A stretch of DNA of 64,000 nt from Chitinophaga solisilvae (GCF_009928525.1 NZ_JAABOK010000003.1:1-64000), one strand, 5' to 3'; shown: positions 44,715-53,787, counted from the first letter of the stretch. Notes: generated from the letters alone by a model not told the origin. A program made the numbers and translations.

Positions 44715-44835
44715 AATTACGAATTACGAATTGCGAATTACGAATGAGGAGCGAAGAACAAAGCGGAGAAGTAATTTCTTTCTCCGCTTTGTTCTTCGCT
44801 CCTCATTCGTAATTCGCAATTCGTAATTCGTAATT
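44715..44835. repeat. Perfect AATTRCG-class inverted repeat, 56-bp arms
   Basis: Arms 44715-44770 and 44780-44835 are perfectly complementary; the loop is nine bases. Unit order in the left arm is the same as at 10331 and 15984. The core is GAGGAGCGAAGAACAAAGCG. It lies between convergent genes, 1 base after the radical-SAM stop codon, and its last base is the first base of the opposing stop codon (44835-44837). Confidence 0.97.
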
Positions 44836-45185
44836 TATTCCGCTACCGGCTCCTTCTTCTTCTTCCTCCTATTCGTGACTTTATTAAAAATATTGATGCC
44901 CAGTTGTACGCCAATAAATTCCAGTGCGGTCATCAGGGCGCCGGTAGCAAAGTTTTTGAACTTACCGCTGCCCCAGGCCATTTTGGCGATATTGGCGGCA
45001 ATCCCCAAAGCGCCACTGTGTCTTGCACTGCCGGGGATAACAGCATTCAGGGCCATTTTCTTATAGTTATCCTTAAAGTAATCCACCCGGTTACCCAGTT
45101 CGTTTTCCAGCTGCCTGGAACGCATCTTTAAACGGGCGATTTCCAGATCCAGGGTTTCCTGGCTGGTGATCTTTACCTTACGCAT
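44835..45185 (-). CDS. 116-residue envelope-type protein, unrecognised
   Basis: A basic 116-residue protein. It starts with a probable coiled coil (SQETLDLEIARLKMRSRQLE), continues with a region around RVDYFKDNYKKMALNAVIPG, has a Gly/Ala-rich hydrophobic part (SGALGIAANIAKMAWGSGKF, TGALMTALEFIGVQLGINIF) and ends in a Lys/Arg cluster. I do not recognise a family, but it is third in an operon with a holin-III-like and a YtxH protein (18 and 26 bases between genes), a set often kept together in Bacteroidota. It probably sits at the inner membrane with those two. Confidence 0.7.
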   Translation of the reverse strand: MRKVKITSQETLDLEIARLKMRSRQLENELGNRVDYFKDNYKKMALNAVIPGSARHSGALGIAANIAKMAWGSGKFKNFATGALMTALEFIGVQLGINIFNKVTNRRKKKKEPVAE

Positions 45186-45203
45186 GTGTAAACATTTTTC
45201 ATT

Positions 45204-45674
45204 TTATGCTTTCATGGTGTTTTCGGTAGCTTCTTCATTCGGTACAAAACTATATCCTGCAGACTCCTGCGACTGTACCGGAGGGGGCTGATTATGAATG
45301 TGATTGGACTGATCATCTCTATCGGTGATTTCCTCTACCAGTTCTGCCAGCAGCAGCCGGGTCAACGGACGCTGAATGAGCTGCCTGCGGAAAACAAGTA
45401 TTACAGCAAATAACAGCACAAACAGCCCTGCTGCACACGAGAACCCGATAGCAAAGCTCCCGGTCATTTCACCGATCCAGAAACCTACTACCATCCCCAG
45501 AAATACAATCACGAAAAAAAACAGCAGGAAAGCCATCGTGATGGAAAAAAACAATCCCAACGCTGTCGATAACTTTCCTGCTGCCTGGAGCTTAATCAGG
45601 TCCAGTCTGGTTTCCAGGTACTCCCTGGCTACTTTGCCCGTTCGGTTAAAGTAGTTGCTGAAATTATCTTCCAT
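45204..45674 (-). CDS. Phage holin family III-like membrane protein (YqjE-like)
   Basis: A 156-residue protein: an amphipathic N-terminal helix (YLETRLDLIKLQAAGKLSTA), two membrane segments (ALGLFFSITMAFLLFFFVIV; FAIGFSCAAGLFVLLFAVIL) and a cytoplasmic tail. This is the YqjE/holin superfamily III pattern found in chromosomal envelope operons. The start is ATG 45674; a TTG at 45692 would add six residues. It is flanked by the YtxH gene upstream and the 116-residue protein downstream, all on one strand. Confidence 0.8.
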   Translation of the reverse strand: MEDNFSNYFNRTGKVAREYLETRLDLIKLQAAGKLSTALGLFFSITMAFLLFFFVIVFLGMVVGFWIGEMTGSFAIGFSCAAGLFVLLFAVILVFRRQLIQRPLTRLLLAELVEEITDRDDQSNHIHNQPPPVQSQESAGYSFVPNEEATENTMKA

Positions 45675-45700
45675 GCAGATTAATTTTGTCAACGGAGCAT

Positions 45701-45895
45701 TTATGCGAACTCATTCTCCAGCTCATCCTGAAGTTGGTCTTTTCTCTTATTCCATTTCTCCTTTAACCTGTTCTTCTGATCCTTCAGCTTTTCCACGAGT
45801 TCATCTTTCTTGTCGGAGTTCAGAAAATATCCGACCGCTACCCCTACTGCAGCACCTACGATAAATGAAACCACGGCTTTTGAACTGTTACTCAT
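45701..45895 (-). CDS. YtxH-like small protein
   Basis: A 64-residue protein with an N-terminal Gly/Ala-rich membrane segment (AVVSFIVGAAVGVAVGYFL) followed by a charged coiled coil (KKDELVEKLKDQKNRLKEK). This is the YtxH family, small general-stress proteins first seen in Bacillus. It leads the three-gene operon. The segment likely anchors the helix at the inner membrane. Confidence 0.85.
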   Translation of the reverse strand: MSNSSKAVVSFIVGAAVGVAVGYFLNSDKKDELVEKLKDQKNRLKEKWNKRKDQLQDELENEFA

Positions 45896-46098
45896 AATTT
45901 ATGTTTTTAACGATGAGAGAATAAAGTTTTCAGTTTTTGGGTATATAAAAGTTAACAAACATTATTCCATAAATGGCAATCGGGGAAACTTTCCACTGTT
46001 AAGTCCGCATTATGAACAAGCGGCACGGCTTTTTGTTCAGGCTTCTGTCTGCCGGTCCGCTTTTTGTCATTAGTAAAAAATACACGATATTTTATACC

Positions 46099-47151
46099 AT
46101 GAGCTACTTAGACAACGACCGCCTCAAGCAAATAGGATTTCTGTTGCTGATTGTATTCCTGGCTATCCTCCTTTTCCTGGAGCTGTACACCTTCTTTCCC
46201 GGCTTCCTGGGTGCAGTAACCCTGTATGTGATGAGCCGTAAATGGATGTTCCGTATGGTGGAGGGCAGGAAGATGAATAAAAGCCTGGCTGCCGTTTTAC
46301 TGATGATAGCATCCTTCCTCATTATCCTGCTGCCGATAGGAATGCTCATCAATATGCTCACGGCTAAAATCTCCTATGCTGCTACTCATTCTTCAGAGCT
46401 GATTAACGGCGCCAAAGCGCTCAATGAGCGCCTGCACCAGGAAATAGGTATTGATCTGCTCTCAGCGCAGCGGCTGCAGAAACTGCAGGAAAGTATTACG
46501 GCCTTTCTGCCCGGCTTCCTGGGAGCCACTTTCAATACGCTGACAGCCATTGCTATCATGTATTTCATTTTGTATTTCATGCTGGTGAACGGCCGCAAGA
46601 TGGAAGAAACGCTGTATGAATATATTCCGCTCAAGGAAACCAATGTGGAAAAACTGGGTAAAGAGTTCAACACACTGGTGATTGCCAATGCGGTGGGGAT
46701 ACCGCTCATTGCTATTATTCAGGGTATTGTATCCCTGATCGGTTATCTGATTTTCGGTGTGCCGGAAGCGATTTTCTGGTTTGTGGTAACCTGTTTTACT
46801 GCCATGCTGCCGATTGTCGGCGCGGCTGCGGTGTATGTGCCACTGGGTGTTTACCTGCTGGCAGTAGGCAATACCTGGCAGGGCATCGCCGTACTGGCCT
46901 ATGGTTTCGGCGTTGTCGGCACTTCTGATAATATTGCGCGTATGCTGCTGGCCAAAAGAATTGCAGATGTACATCCGTTGATTACCATCTTCGGGGTAAT
47001 CATCGGGGTGAGCCTGTTCGGCTTCATCGGCCTTATATTCGGGCCATTGCTGATTTCCATGTTTATCCTGCTGCTGGGCATCTACTCCAACGAATACCTG
47101 GTGAAAAGAAGAGAACTGCACCGGAAACCGGCATCCGGTGATCAGCGGTAG
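46099..47151 (+). CDS. AI-2E family transporter
   Basis: A 350-residue permease with about eight hydrophobic segments. The family signatures are the N-terminal FPGFLGAVTLYVMSRKWMF, the central amphipathic region and the GVPEAIFWFVVTCFTAMLPIVGAAAVYVP block, and the C-terminal FGPLLISMFILLLGI. The family is named for autoinducer-2 export in E. coli (TqsA), but relatives move ions or other small molecules, so the substrate is not set. The start is ATG 46099; the frame is open to ATG 46012, which would add 29 residues. It overlaps the stop of nadD by 10 bases on the opposite strand. Confidence 0.85.
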   Translation: MSYLDNDRLKQIGFLLLIVFLAILLFLELYTFFPGFLGAVTLYVMSRKWMFRMVEGRKMNKSLAAVLLMIASFLIILLPIGMLINMLTAKISYAATHSSELINGAKALNERLHQEIGIDLLSAQRLQKLQESITAFLPGFLGATFNTLTAIAIMYFILYFMLVNGRKMEETLYEYIPLKETNVEKLGKEFNTLVIANAVGIPLIAIIQGIVSLIGYLIFGVPEAIFWFVVTCFTAMLPIVGAAAVYVPLGVYLLAVGNTWQGIAVLAYGFGVVGTSDNIARMLLAKRIADVHPLITIFGVIIGVSLFGFIGLIFGPLLISMFILLLGIYSNEYLVKRRELHRKPASGDQR

Positions 47152-47711
47152 TAGTTATTCTCCTGGATGTAGCTGATAACGTTGTCAGACACCATATACC
47201 GGACGGATTTTCCTTCCTTAATCCATTTACGTATATCCGTTGCTGATATATCCAGCATGGGTGCATCCAGAATTTCCGGCGATGCGCCGTATGTTTCCTT
47301 TATCTCATGTCCCGGACGACGATATACATAGATGGGATAGTTTTTGACGATGTGCTCATAATTCTTCCACCGGGGAAGATTCTGGAAACTATCACTGCCC
47401 ATGATGATGGCAAATTCCTGCGTGGGAAATTTTTCTCCCAGGTAAGCCAGGGTATCTACTGTATAGGACGGCCGTGGTAAGGAAAATTCTATATTGCTGG
47501 CGCGCAGGCGCGGTTCATCCTTGATGGCCAGCTCCACCAGGTGAAAGCGGTCATGCTCATTCAGCAGTGCCGACGAGGGTTTCAGCGGGTTTTGCGGAGA
47601 CACCACCAGCCATACTTTATCCAGATCAGTATTGTAAGCAACGTAATTGGCAATGATCAAATGCCCCGTGTGTATAGGATTAAAAGATCCGAAATACAAG
47701 CCTATTCTCAT
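47142..47711 (-). CDS. nadD: Nicotinate-nucleotide adenylyltransferase
   Basis: A 189-residue nucleotidyltransferase of NAD biosynthesis: it joins nicotinate mononucleotide and ATP to give deamido-NAD. The family motif is FGSFNPIHTGHLIIANYV near residues 8-25 (the HxGH is HTGH), followed by WLVVSPQNPLKPSS and the C-terminal ISATDIRKWIKEGKSVRYMV, which holds the ISxTxxR motif. It is in the cytoplasm, is convergent with the AI-2E gene with a 10-base overlap at the 3' ends, and lies 95 bases downstream of paaD, so it may or may not be part of that transcript. Confidence 0.94.
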   Translation of the reverse strand: MRIGLYFGSFNPIHTGHLIIANYVAYNTDLDKVWLVVSPQNPLKPSSALLNEHDRFHLVELAIKDEPRLRASNIEFSLPRPSYTVDTLAYLGEKFPTQEFAIIMGSDSFQNLPRWKNYEHIVKNYPIYVYRRPGHEIKETYGASPEILDAPMLDISATDIRKWIKEGKSVRYMVSDNVISYIQENNYYR

Positions 47712-47806
47712 GTTTCATCGTATAAGTTGCCAATGGCATACACAAATAATGCGTGTAAAAATAGGTATTTCCTTCAATAGCTACTACGGGAACATATAAA
47801 CTACGC

Positions 47807-48298
47807 CTATTCCAGCGGTTTGAACTGCTCAAACACCTGCCCACATGACCTGCAATAATGAATGGCACGGCAAAGTGTTGAACCAAAAGGAGAACGCAGA
47901 TACGTCTGTTCGCTGCCACAATGCGGACAAGGGGTTTCCAGCATAATCTCCGCACGCATTTCTCCTTCAATTACCTGCGGCGGCGCAATACCAAAGTTCT
48001 TCAGTTTTTCTTTGGCGGCTTCTGTCATGCGGTTGCTGTGCCAGTGCGCCTCTTTGTCTATTTCTACGGTAACGGCTATACCCAGTTCCTGTTCCACCGT
48101 TTTCCGGATATTCTGCTGGATGTAGGATACCGCCGGACAAGCGGCAAAAGTAGGGATCATCCTGATGCGGACGCCCTCTCCTTCTACATCCACACCGGTA
48201 ATCATACCCAGGTCCACCACGCTCAGCACAGGTATCTCCGGATCCATCACATGTTCCAGTGACTGAAACACTTCTTCTATCAAAATTGTTTGCGACAT
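47807..48298 (-). CDS. paaD: Phenylacetyl-CoA epoxidase maturation subunit PaaD
   Basis: A 163-residue protein with an N-terminal MIP18/DUF59 domain (VMDPEIPVLSVVDLGMI) and a C-terminal zinc-ribbon-like Cys set (CPHCGSEQT, CRSCGQVFEQFKPLE). PaaD is needed for the active epoxidase, probably for iron-sulfur maturation of the reductase. It is the last paa gene, 4 bases after paaC. Confidence 0.93.
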   Translation of the reverse strand: MSQTILIEEVFQSLEHVMDPEIPVLSVVDLGMITGVDVEGEGVRIRMIPTFAACPAVSYIQQNIRKTVEQELGIAVTVEIDKEAHWHSNRMTEAAKEKLKNFGIAPPQVIEGEMRAEIMLETPCPHCGSEQTYLRSPFGSTLCRAIHYCRSCGQVFEQFKPLE

Positions 48299-48302
48299 GA
48301 TA

Positions 48303-49067
48303 TTACCAGTTAGCTTCCGTATCCAGGTTAAACACTTCTCCCATTTCCTTCAGCAACGGCTCCAGGTAAGCTGTATGAAATCCTTTTCTGCCACCATACA
48401 CCGGCGTAACCGTACTCATTTCCGGCAGGTTCAGCGATGCCTTCACCAGCACGGGATAGATGCGGTCCAGCCAGCGATGATACAGCGCTGCTTCCCCGGG
48501 ATAAACGCCTGCCACCATCAGTTCCTCTTCATATTCTGCAGATGGTTCAAAGATGCCTGCCGCCAGCGCAATGGTATCGTTGAGCGCAGATTGCATACGG
48601 GCATAGCTTTCTTCATTCGCCTGGCTCAGCTGCATGATGAAAGCGTTGGCATGCAGCGTATGATATTTCAGTTCCCCCTTGAATTTTCTGCTGAGTTGCT
48701 GAAAGGGTTCAAAGCTGCTTTCCCGCAGACTTTCATAACGCACGGTTTCAGCATGATCGAATAAAAAATGACGCATCAGGCTGAAATCATAAGAACCGTT
48801 AGGCATTTCAACAAGATGAGAACATTTGAACGCTTTCTCCTTCCGTATAAATGCAAAGTGATCCGGATCCTGACCGCCCAGGTTTTCATGGAGGATGCGG
48901 TACAATGCCCAGGCATGCCCGATCTTATCCTGTGCCATGGAAGAAAACGCAATATCTTCTTCCATGACAGGGCCCAGGCCTGTCCACTCGGAATTACGAT
49001 GTCCCTGAATCAGTTCATCATCGGCCATTTTTATTATGAGATCTGTTAATGCAGCGTTGTTCATCAT
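48303..49067 (-). CDS. paaC: Phenylacetyl-CoA epoxidase subunit PaaC
   Basis: A 254-residue ferritin-like helical subunit. It forms the structural heterodimer with the catalytic PaaA. Visible family segments: LIQGHRNSEWTGLGPVMEED, SSMAQDKIGHAWALYRIL and VRYESLRESSFEPFQQLS. It lacks the full di-iron ligand set of PaaA, as expected. It overlaps paaB by 4 bases (ATGA) and precedes paaD by 4 bases. Confidence 0.93.
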   Translation of the reverse strand: MMNNAALTDLIIKMADDELIQGHRNSEWTGLGPVMEEDIAFSSMAQDKIGHAWALYRILHENLGGQDPDHFAFIRKEKAFKCSHLVEMPNGSYDFSLMRHFLFDHAETVRYESLRESSFEPFQQLSRKFKGELKYHTLHANAFIMQLSQANEESYARMQSALNDTIALAAGIFEPSAEYEEELMVAGVYPGEAALYHRWLDRIYPVLVKASLNLPEMSTVTPVYGGRKGFHTAYLEPLLKEMGEVFNLDTEANW

Positions 49068-49432
49068 TTGGACTGTTTAAATTTGTTGATCTTTTCCATC
49101 ACCTTAAAGCCGCTGGCATCGCGGTAATTCTTCTCCAGGTTGTTTTCAAACATATCTTCATCTTCCGCATCAAAAGCGAGAATATCTGCGCTTCTCACCA
49201 CCCAGAGGTTCACACATTTCTTGCGCCGGGCAAATTGTTCCTTTGCAAACACCAGTGCCAGCTGAGGATCCGGTGCATGCACACAACCTACATGTTCATG
49301 GTGCGCTCCTCTTTTCTCCTGATGAAATACTTCGTATACATTCCAGTTTTCGCCTTCTTCTACTTTGATCACAGCTCCGGCGTCGCCTAGTTTCAGCCTG
49401 TTTACGCGCGGATCTAAAGAATCGTTGGACAT
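49064..49432 (-). CDS. paaB: Phenylacetyl-CoA epoxidase subunit PaaB
   Basis: A 122-residue small subunit that bridges PaaAC dimers in the epoxidase. Family text is NWNVYEVFHQEKRGAHHEHV and ARRKKCVNLWVVRSADI, followed by a C-terminus longer than that of the enteric protein. The start is ATG 49432 (MSNDSLDPRVNRLKLG). The open frame continues 53 residues upstream, but that stretch is basic and overlaps paaA. It follows paaA by 80 bases and overlaps paaC by 4. Confidence 0.92.
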   Translation of the reverse strand: MSNDSLDPRVNRLKLGDAGAVIKVEEGENWNVYEVFHQEKRGAHHEHVGCVHAPDPQLALVFAKEQFARRKKCVNLWVVRSADILAFDAEDEDMFENNLEKNYRDASGFKVMEKINKFKQSK

Positions 49433-49512
49433 GAATTTACTGATTGATATAATGACAGAATGAATGCCGGCAGCCATGCGGCTCCGGCTTGCTAACGTGC
49501 AGGGATATACGA

Positions 49513-50511
49513 TTATGCTACCGGCAGTGCGCGGCGTTCCTGCGGGTTCATCAGCGCCTTGCGTACCCAGCGGCCATGTTCTTCCGCCCATTTCCGCACC
49601 TGCAACCGCTCCTCGTTACAGGGGCCGCCGCCGTTGATAACTCTGAAGAACTCATCCCAGTCGGGATCTGAATATTGCCAGCGGCCGGTTTCCGGGTCCT
49701 TACGCAGGTTGGGATCCGGCAGGGTTAATCCCAGCTCCCATATTTTCGGTACATATGATTCAAGAAACTGATTGCGCATTTCATCGTTGCTGGCCATTTT
49801 CACTTTCCATTGCATCAGCTTTTCGCTGTGCTGCGATGTTTTGTCGGGAGGTCCGAAGAAATGCATAATAGGCTGCCACCAGCGGTTCAGCGCTTCCTGC
49901 AGCATCTGTTTCTGCACAGGTGTGCCGGTAGCCAGTTCAATAAATGCGTCGTGCCCCTGTTTCAGGTGGAAGCTCTCTTCGTAGCAGATACGTTCCAGCG
50001 CCCGGCAATAAGGACCGTAAGATCCTTTGGCGTTGGCTACCTGGTTCACGATGGCCGCCGCATCTATCAGGAAGCCTATAACTGTAACATCCGCCCACGT
50101 TTCGGCCGGATAGTTGAAAACGTTGGAGTACTTGGATTTACCGCTGAGCAGGTCGTTAATCATGGCTTCCCTGGATTTGCCGAGGGTTTCGGCTGCATTA
50201 TACAGCAGCTGGCCATGACCGATTTCATCCTGCACCTTGGCAATGAGTGCCAGCTTACGTTTGAAGCCTGGCGCACGGGTAATCCAGGTGCCTTCCGGCA
50301 GGGCGCCTATAATTTCAGAATGCGCGTGCTGTTCTATCAGACGGATCAGCTGCCTGCGGTATTCCGCCGGCATCCAGTCGCCGGGCTCAATCTTTTCTCC
50401 CCGGGTTATACGCGCTTCAAATGCAGCCAGTTTTTCCGGGTCGTCATGCTGTTTTTCTTCCCGTAACTGCTTTCCGTTAGGTTCATCAAAAATATATCCG
50501 CCGCCGTACAT
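49513..50511 (-). CDS. paaA: Phenylacetyl-CoA epoxidase catalytic subunit PaaA
   Basis: A 332-residue di-iron oxygenase subunit. It epoxidises the ring of phenylacetyl-CoA with molecular oxygen, the committed step of the aerobic hybrid phenylacetate route. Iron-binding residues are in [14 protein letters not shown] and [17 protein letters not shown] for the first half and [14 protein letters not shown] for the second (ExxH pairs). It leads paaABCD in one operon. PaaE (the reductase), ligase PaaK and the downstream enzymes PaaGHJZ are not in the window. Confidence 0.95.
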   Translation of the reverse strand: MYGGGYIFDEPNGKQLREEKQHDDPEKLAAFEARITRGEKIEPGDWMPAEYRRQLIRLIEQHAHSEIIGALPEGTWITRAPGFKRKLALIAKVQDEIGHGQLLYNAAETLGKSREAMINDLLSGKSKYSNVFNYPAETWADVTVIGFLIDAAAIVNQVANAKGSYGPYCRALERICYEESFHLKQGHDAFIELATGTPVQKQMLQEALNRWWQPIMHFFGPPDKTSQHSEKLMQWKVKMASNDEMRNQFLESYVPKIWELGLTLPDPNLRKDPETGRWQYSDPDWDEFFRVINGGGPCNEERLQVRKWAEEHGRWVRKALMNPQERRALPVA

Positions 50512-50704
50512 ATGCGATTGTTTTGGTCGAAAGTAAATTACGGAAAAAAGCCCGTTTATAGCTAAAAATGATTGTTAAAACCGCGGGAAACGGCTATTCC
50601 TGCTGGCTGGTAACGGTGAAATGTTATAGAATCCACAAATTTTGTTATCCCGTTACGGAAGGCCGGTCATTTCCCTAATTTTATTCCCGGCGATTTTCCC
50701 CTGT

Positions 50705-51376
50705 ATGCCACTCTTATTTGCTACCATATGCAGCTTGTTTCTTTTGCCCTCCGGGCAGATGAAATTTCCTGTCCGCCCCCCGGATACCAGGAACCTGATG
50801 GTGATACAACTGAATTTCGAAGAGAGGACCACTGCAGATTCCAGCGATACGGATACCCTTTTCTACGACGCCGGCCGCAAACTCCGCTGGGATGATTTTA
50901 CCGGCAGTCCCTCCCGGAATGGCCCCAGCGCAGCCGTTTCCTACACCAGTTTTGCCTATGAGGGGAGCAGCCGGCAGGTACATGATACGTTGAAAATTAC
51001 GCTTACCATGCAGGTATTCTTTATCAGAAGCGCCTCCTGGGTACGCCCGGAATACCTCAATAATTACTACGCCCTGGCGCATGAGCAACTGCATTTCGAC
51101 ATTACCCGCCTGGTGGTGGAAAGATTCAAGCAGAAATTGCGGCAAACCGCTCTCAACCGCGATGATTACGACAGCGTTATACAATATCAGTACCTGCAGT
51201 CGTTCCAGGAAATGAACCGCATGCAATACGCCTTTGACCAGGAAACCCGCAACGGTACTGATGCAGCCGCACAGGCCCGCTGGCGCGATAAAGTAAATGT
51301 GGGCATGAAAAATAAAGGCGTTCTGCCAGAGGAACTTGGTTTCGAGTTCTTTGGTAACTTTGAAAAAAACAGATAG
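50705..51376 (+). CDS. DUF922-like secreted protein with HExxH motif
   Basis: A 223-residue protein with a signal peptide (MPLLFATICSLFLLPSGQ) and a domain with an HEQLH zinc-protease-type motif in YALAHEQLHFDITRLVVERF, near residue 133 of this start. The context (a short beta segment FYDAGRKLRWDDFTG before the helix) fits the DUF922 family, bacterial proteins thought to be metallopeptidases by motif only. The frame is open 21 residues upstream to a TTG; ATG 50705 gives a normal signal peptide. It precedes a S41 protease gene by 48 bases. Confidence 0.78.
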   Translation: MPLLFATICSLFLLPSGQMKFPVRPPDTRNLMVIQLNFEERTTADSSDTDTLFYDAGRKLRWDDFTGSPSRNGPSAAVSYTSFAYEGSSRQVHDTLKITLTMQVFFIRSASWVRPEYLNNYYALAHEQLHFDITRLVVERFKQKLRQTALNRDDYDSVIQYQYLQSFQEMNRMQYAFDQETRNGTDAAAQARWRDKVNVGMKNKGVLPEELGFEFFGNFEKNR

Positions 51377-51424
51377 CCGCAGGCTTTCGTTTATACATTA
51401 CAGTTACACCATCAAATTGATTAT

Positions 51425-52843
51425 ATGCAACCAAAACACCTGAAAATATGGCTGCTGGCTGGTATGGCCCTGTTATTCCTGCTGCCTTCGTGCAAAAAGA
51501 AAGACGTGACGCAGAACCCGCAGCCATCAGGCGATATCAGAGACAGTATCTACTTCGTTTTTAAGGATATTTACCTGTGGTCCGATGCAATTCCGGATTC
51601 GGCCACTTTCCGCCCGGAAAGCTATAATTCCGTGGAAACCATGTTTAATGCACTGATTCAATACAAAAAAAATAATACCTCCGGGCTGCCGCTGGACAAA
51701 TACAGCTTCCTGGATAATGGCAGCACCTCCGGTACTTTACAGGGAGGCATTGCCGGCGATATGGGCTTTGAAATAGGCTTCCAGACACAGGATGCGCTTC
51801 ACGTGATTTACGTATACCCTGGTTCCCCGGCAGATAAAGCCGGTATCAAACGCGGATGGCAGCTAACCGCCATCGGAAACGTCACCTCGCTGCACAATGA
51901 CGACGCCACCAATAAATTACTGGACCAGGCTTTCTTCGGCGGCAACGGCGCCACCTTTACGTTCCGAAGACCGGACGGCAACACGCCCACCATCAGCATC
52001 AAACCGTCCCTCTACCCGGTAGATCCCATCCTGTACAGCCGGATCTATACTTTCAACGGCGTTAAAGTAGGATACTTCGTTTTCAACACCTTCGTGGCCC
52101 TGCAGGATACCAAAGCTAAAATGGATTCCATTTTCAATGCCTTTACACAGGCAGGAGTACAAAAACTGGTGGTAGACCTGCGGTATAATACCGGCGGCCT
52201 GCTGGAAACAGCCGAATACATGGCGGACCTGCTGGTGCCGGCGGCACTCACCAACTCCGTCATGTATACACAGGTTTTTAACGATAACGTATATAATAAT
52301 AAATTCAGCCGGTACCTCACCTCCATGAGAGCCCCCGGCTCCCGCTACACCTGGGCGGAAGTCTTCCGCAGCGAAGCTACCAACTACAGAACCACCCGCT
52401 TTAATAAACAGGGCGCCCTGGATCTGACACAACTCCGCTTCCTGGTAACCAAAAGCACCGTTTCTGCCAGCGAACTGCTGTACAATGTGCTGAAACCCGG
52501 TATGAAGCCACGCCTGATAGGCAGAAAAACCTTCGGAAAACCAGTTGGCTTTATCAATATCCCGTTTGGCCGCTATGATATGTATGCCGCCTGCTTTCAG
52601 ACGTATAACTCCGCCAATGAAGGGGCCTATTTTGATGGCATTGCGCCGGACATCAACCTGGAAGACGACTATACAACAGACTGGGGTACGCTCAGCGATC
52701 CTCTGCTGCGTAACGCGCTGCTGGATATGGGCATTCCTTCCAATCAGCTGGGTCGCATGACGGAACTGGCCCCTGACAGGTTAGGTATAAAAATGAAAGG
52801 ACGTTCCTTCCAGGGTATGATACAGCGGCATGAGAACCGCTAA
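51425..52843 (+). CDS. S41 family C-terminal-processing-type peptidase, lipoprotein
   Basis: A 472-residue lipoprotein: the signal ends in LLPSC (lipid Cys at residue 23). A PDZ-like region covers about residues 100-190 (VIYVYPGSPADKAGIKRGWQ), and the tail-specific protease core follows with the catalytic Ser in TKSTVSASELLYNVL, a Lys in LIGRKTFGKPVG and the domain start VVDLRYNTGGLLETAEYMAD. Periplasmic or outer-membrane anchored; cleaves substrates from their C-terminus. It is convergent with a M28 peptidase, the two stop codons overlapping in CTAA. Confidence 0.92.
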   Translation: MQPKHLKIWLLAGMALLFLLPSCKKKDVTQNPQPSGDIRDSIYFVFKDIYLWSDAIPDSATFRPESYNSVETMFNALIQYKKNNTSGLPLDKYSFLDNGSTSGTLQGGIAGDMGFEIGFQTQDALHVIYVYPGSPADKAGIKRGWQLTAIGNVTSLHNDDATNKLLDQAFFGGNGATFTFRRPDGNTPTISIKPSLYPVDPILYSRIYTFNGVKVGYFVFNTFVALQDTKAKMDSIFNAFTQAGVQKLVVDLRYNTGGLLETAEYMADLLVPAALTNSVMYTQVFNDNVYNNKFSRYLTSMRAPGSRYTWAEVFRSEATNYRTTRFNKQGALDLTQLRFLVTKSTVSASELLYNVLKPGMKPRLIGRKTFGKPVGFINIPFGRYDMYAACFQTYNSANEGAYFDGIAPDINLEDDYTTDWGTLSDPLLRNALLDMGIPSNQLGRMTELAPDRLGIKMKGRSFQGMIQRHENR

Positions 52844-53742
52844 ATGTTAGCCGCATCAAGCGCTTCCGCCACCTTCAGGATAGTCTGTACGCTGCGGTAG
52901 TAAAATGAGTGGTTGATACGTGAATACTCATCCGTTAGCCTGTGGTAATCCGGATGATCTTCCACGCCGAAATAGAGAAAAGGAATTCTCTTTCCGTGGA
53001 AAACGCCCTGGTCGCTCTGGTTAGTCCAGTCGTCGGCGCCGCTGCCAGGGCGGTCATGACCGGCTATCAGTTTTACCGGGCTGGTGGCGGCCACAGCATC
53101 CGTATATGTTTTCAGCGCGGGGTAATGATAGGTACCGCATACATAGAGTTCATTTCTGTTGTTATGCGAAATCATATCCATGTTGATATTCAGTCGTATA
53201 TCCGATACCGTTACAGGGGGCAACTGCAGAAATGCTTTGGCTCCCTGTAATCCTGCTTCTTCCGCATCAAAAGCAGCAAATATCAGCGTGTGTTCCGGCG
53301 GGTGCTGCTTAAAGTAAGCCGCCATCGCCAGCAAACCACCAATACCGGAGGCGTTGTCATCAGCACCGTTGTAAACGGTATCCCTTACATTATTGGATTT
53401 TTCTATGCCCAGGTGATCGTAGTGGGCCGAGATAACTATTACCTTATTGCTTTTACCCGGAATATAGCCGTAGAGGTTAGTCCCCATCACCCGCTGCCCT
53501 CCGAACTGAAAGTAGAAAGGGTATTCGTAGGTGCCGTTATAGGGAGTCAGGCCAATATTCTTAAATCTTTCGAGGATATAAAACTGAGCCATGCGGCTGC
53601 CGCGGGTACCGGTTTTGCGGCCTTCGTACTTGTCTTCAGACAATGTACGGACATCCTTCATCAGGGTAGCGGAATCAACTTTTGACTGTGCTGTTGCAGA
53701 CACAGCAAAGAACAAGGATAAACTGTAACAGAGCAATTTCAT
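52840..53742 (-). CDS. M28 family zinc peptidase
   Basis: A 300-residue exported peptidase with a signal (MKLLCYSLSLFFAVSATAQ). The two-zinc ligand set is complete by eye: His and Asp in SAHYDHLG and GADDNASGIGG, Glu pair in FAAFDAEEAGLQGAKAF, Asp in NMDMISHNN, and a final His in VEDHPDYHRLTDEYS. M28 enzymes are aminopeptidases or glutamyl carboxypeptidases in the periplasm. It overlaps the S41 gene's stop by 4 bases (52840-52843) and lies 45 bases downstream of... the feoB stop is on the same strand at 53788 and precedes it in transcription. Confidence 0.9.
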   Translation of the reverse strand: MKLLCYSLSLFFAVSATAQSKVDSATLMKDVRTLSEDKYEGRKTGTRGSRMAQFYILERFKNIGLTPYNGTYEYPFYFQFGGQRVMGTNLYGYIPGKSNKVIVISAHYDHLGIEKSNNVRDTVYNGADDNASGIGGLLAMAAYFKQHPPEHTLIFAAFDAEEAGLQGAKAFLQLPPVTVSDIRLNINMDMISHNNRNELYVCGTYHYPALKTYTDAVAATSPVKLIAGHDRPGSGADDWTNQSDQGVFHGKRIPFLYFGVEDHPDYHRLTDEYSRINHSFYYRSVQTILKVAEALDAANI

Positions 53743-53787
53743 AGCAATGCAATTTGAATGAGCATTGCTCTAATGTACAACAAGTAT

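Noticed and set aside
46462..47121. 219-codon minus-strand frame
   Set aside because: Antisense to the AI-2E family gene and has no recognisable features.
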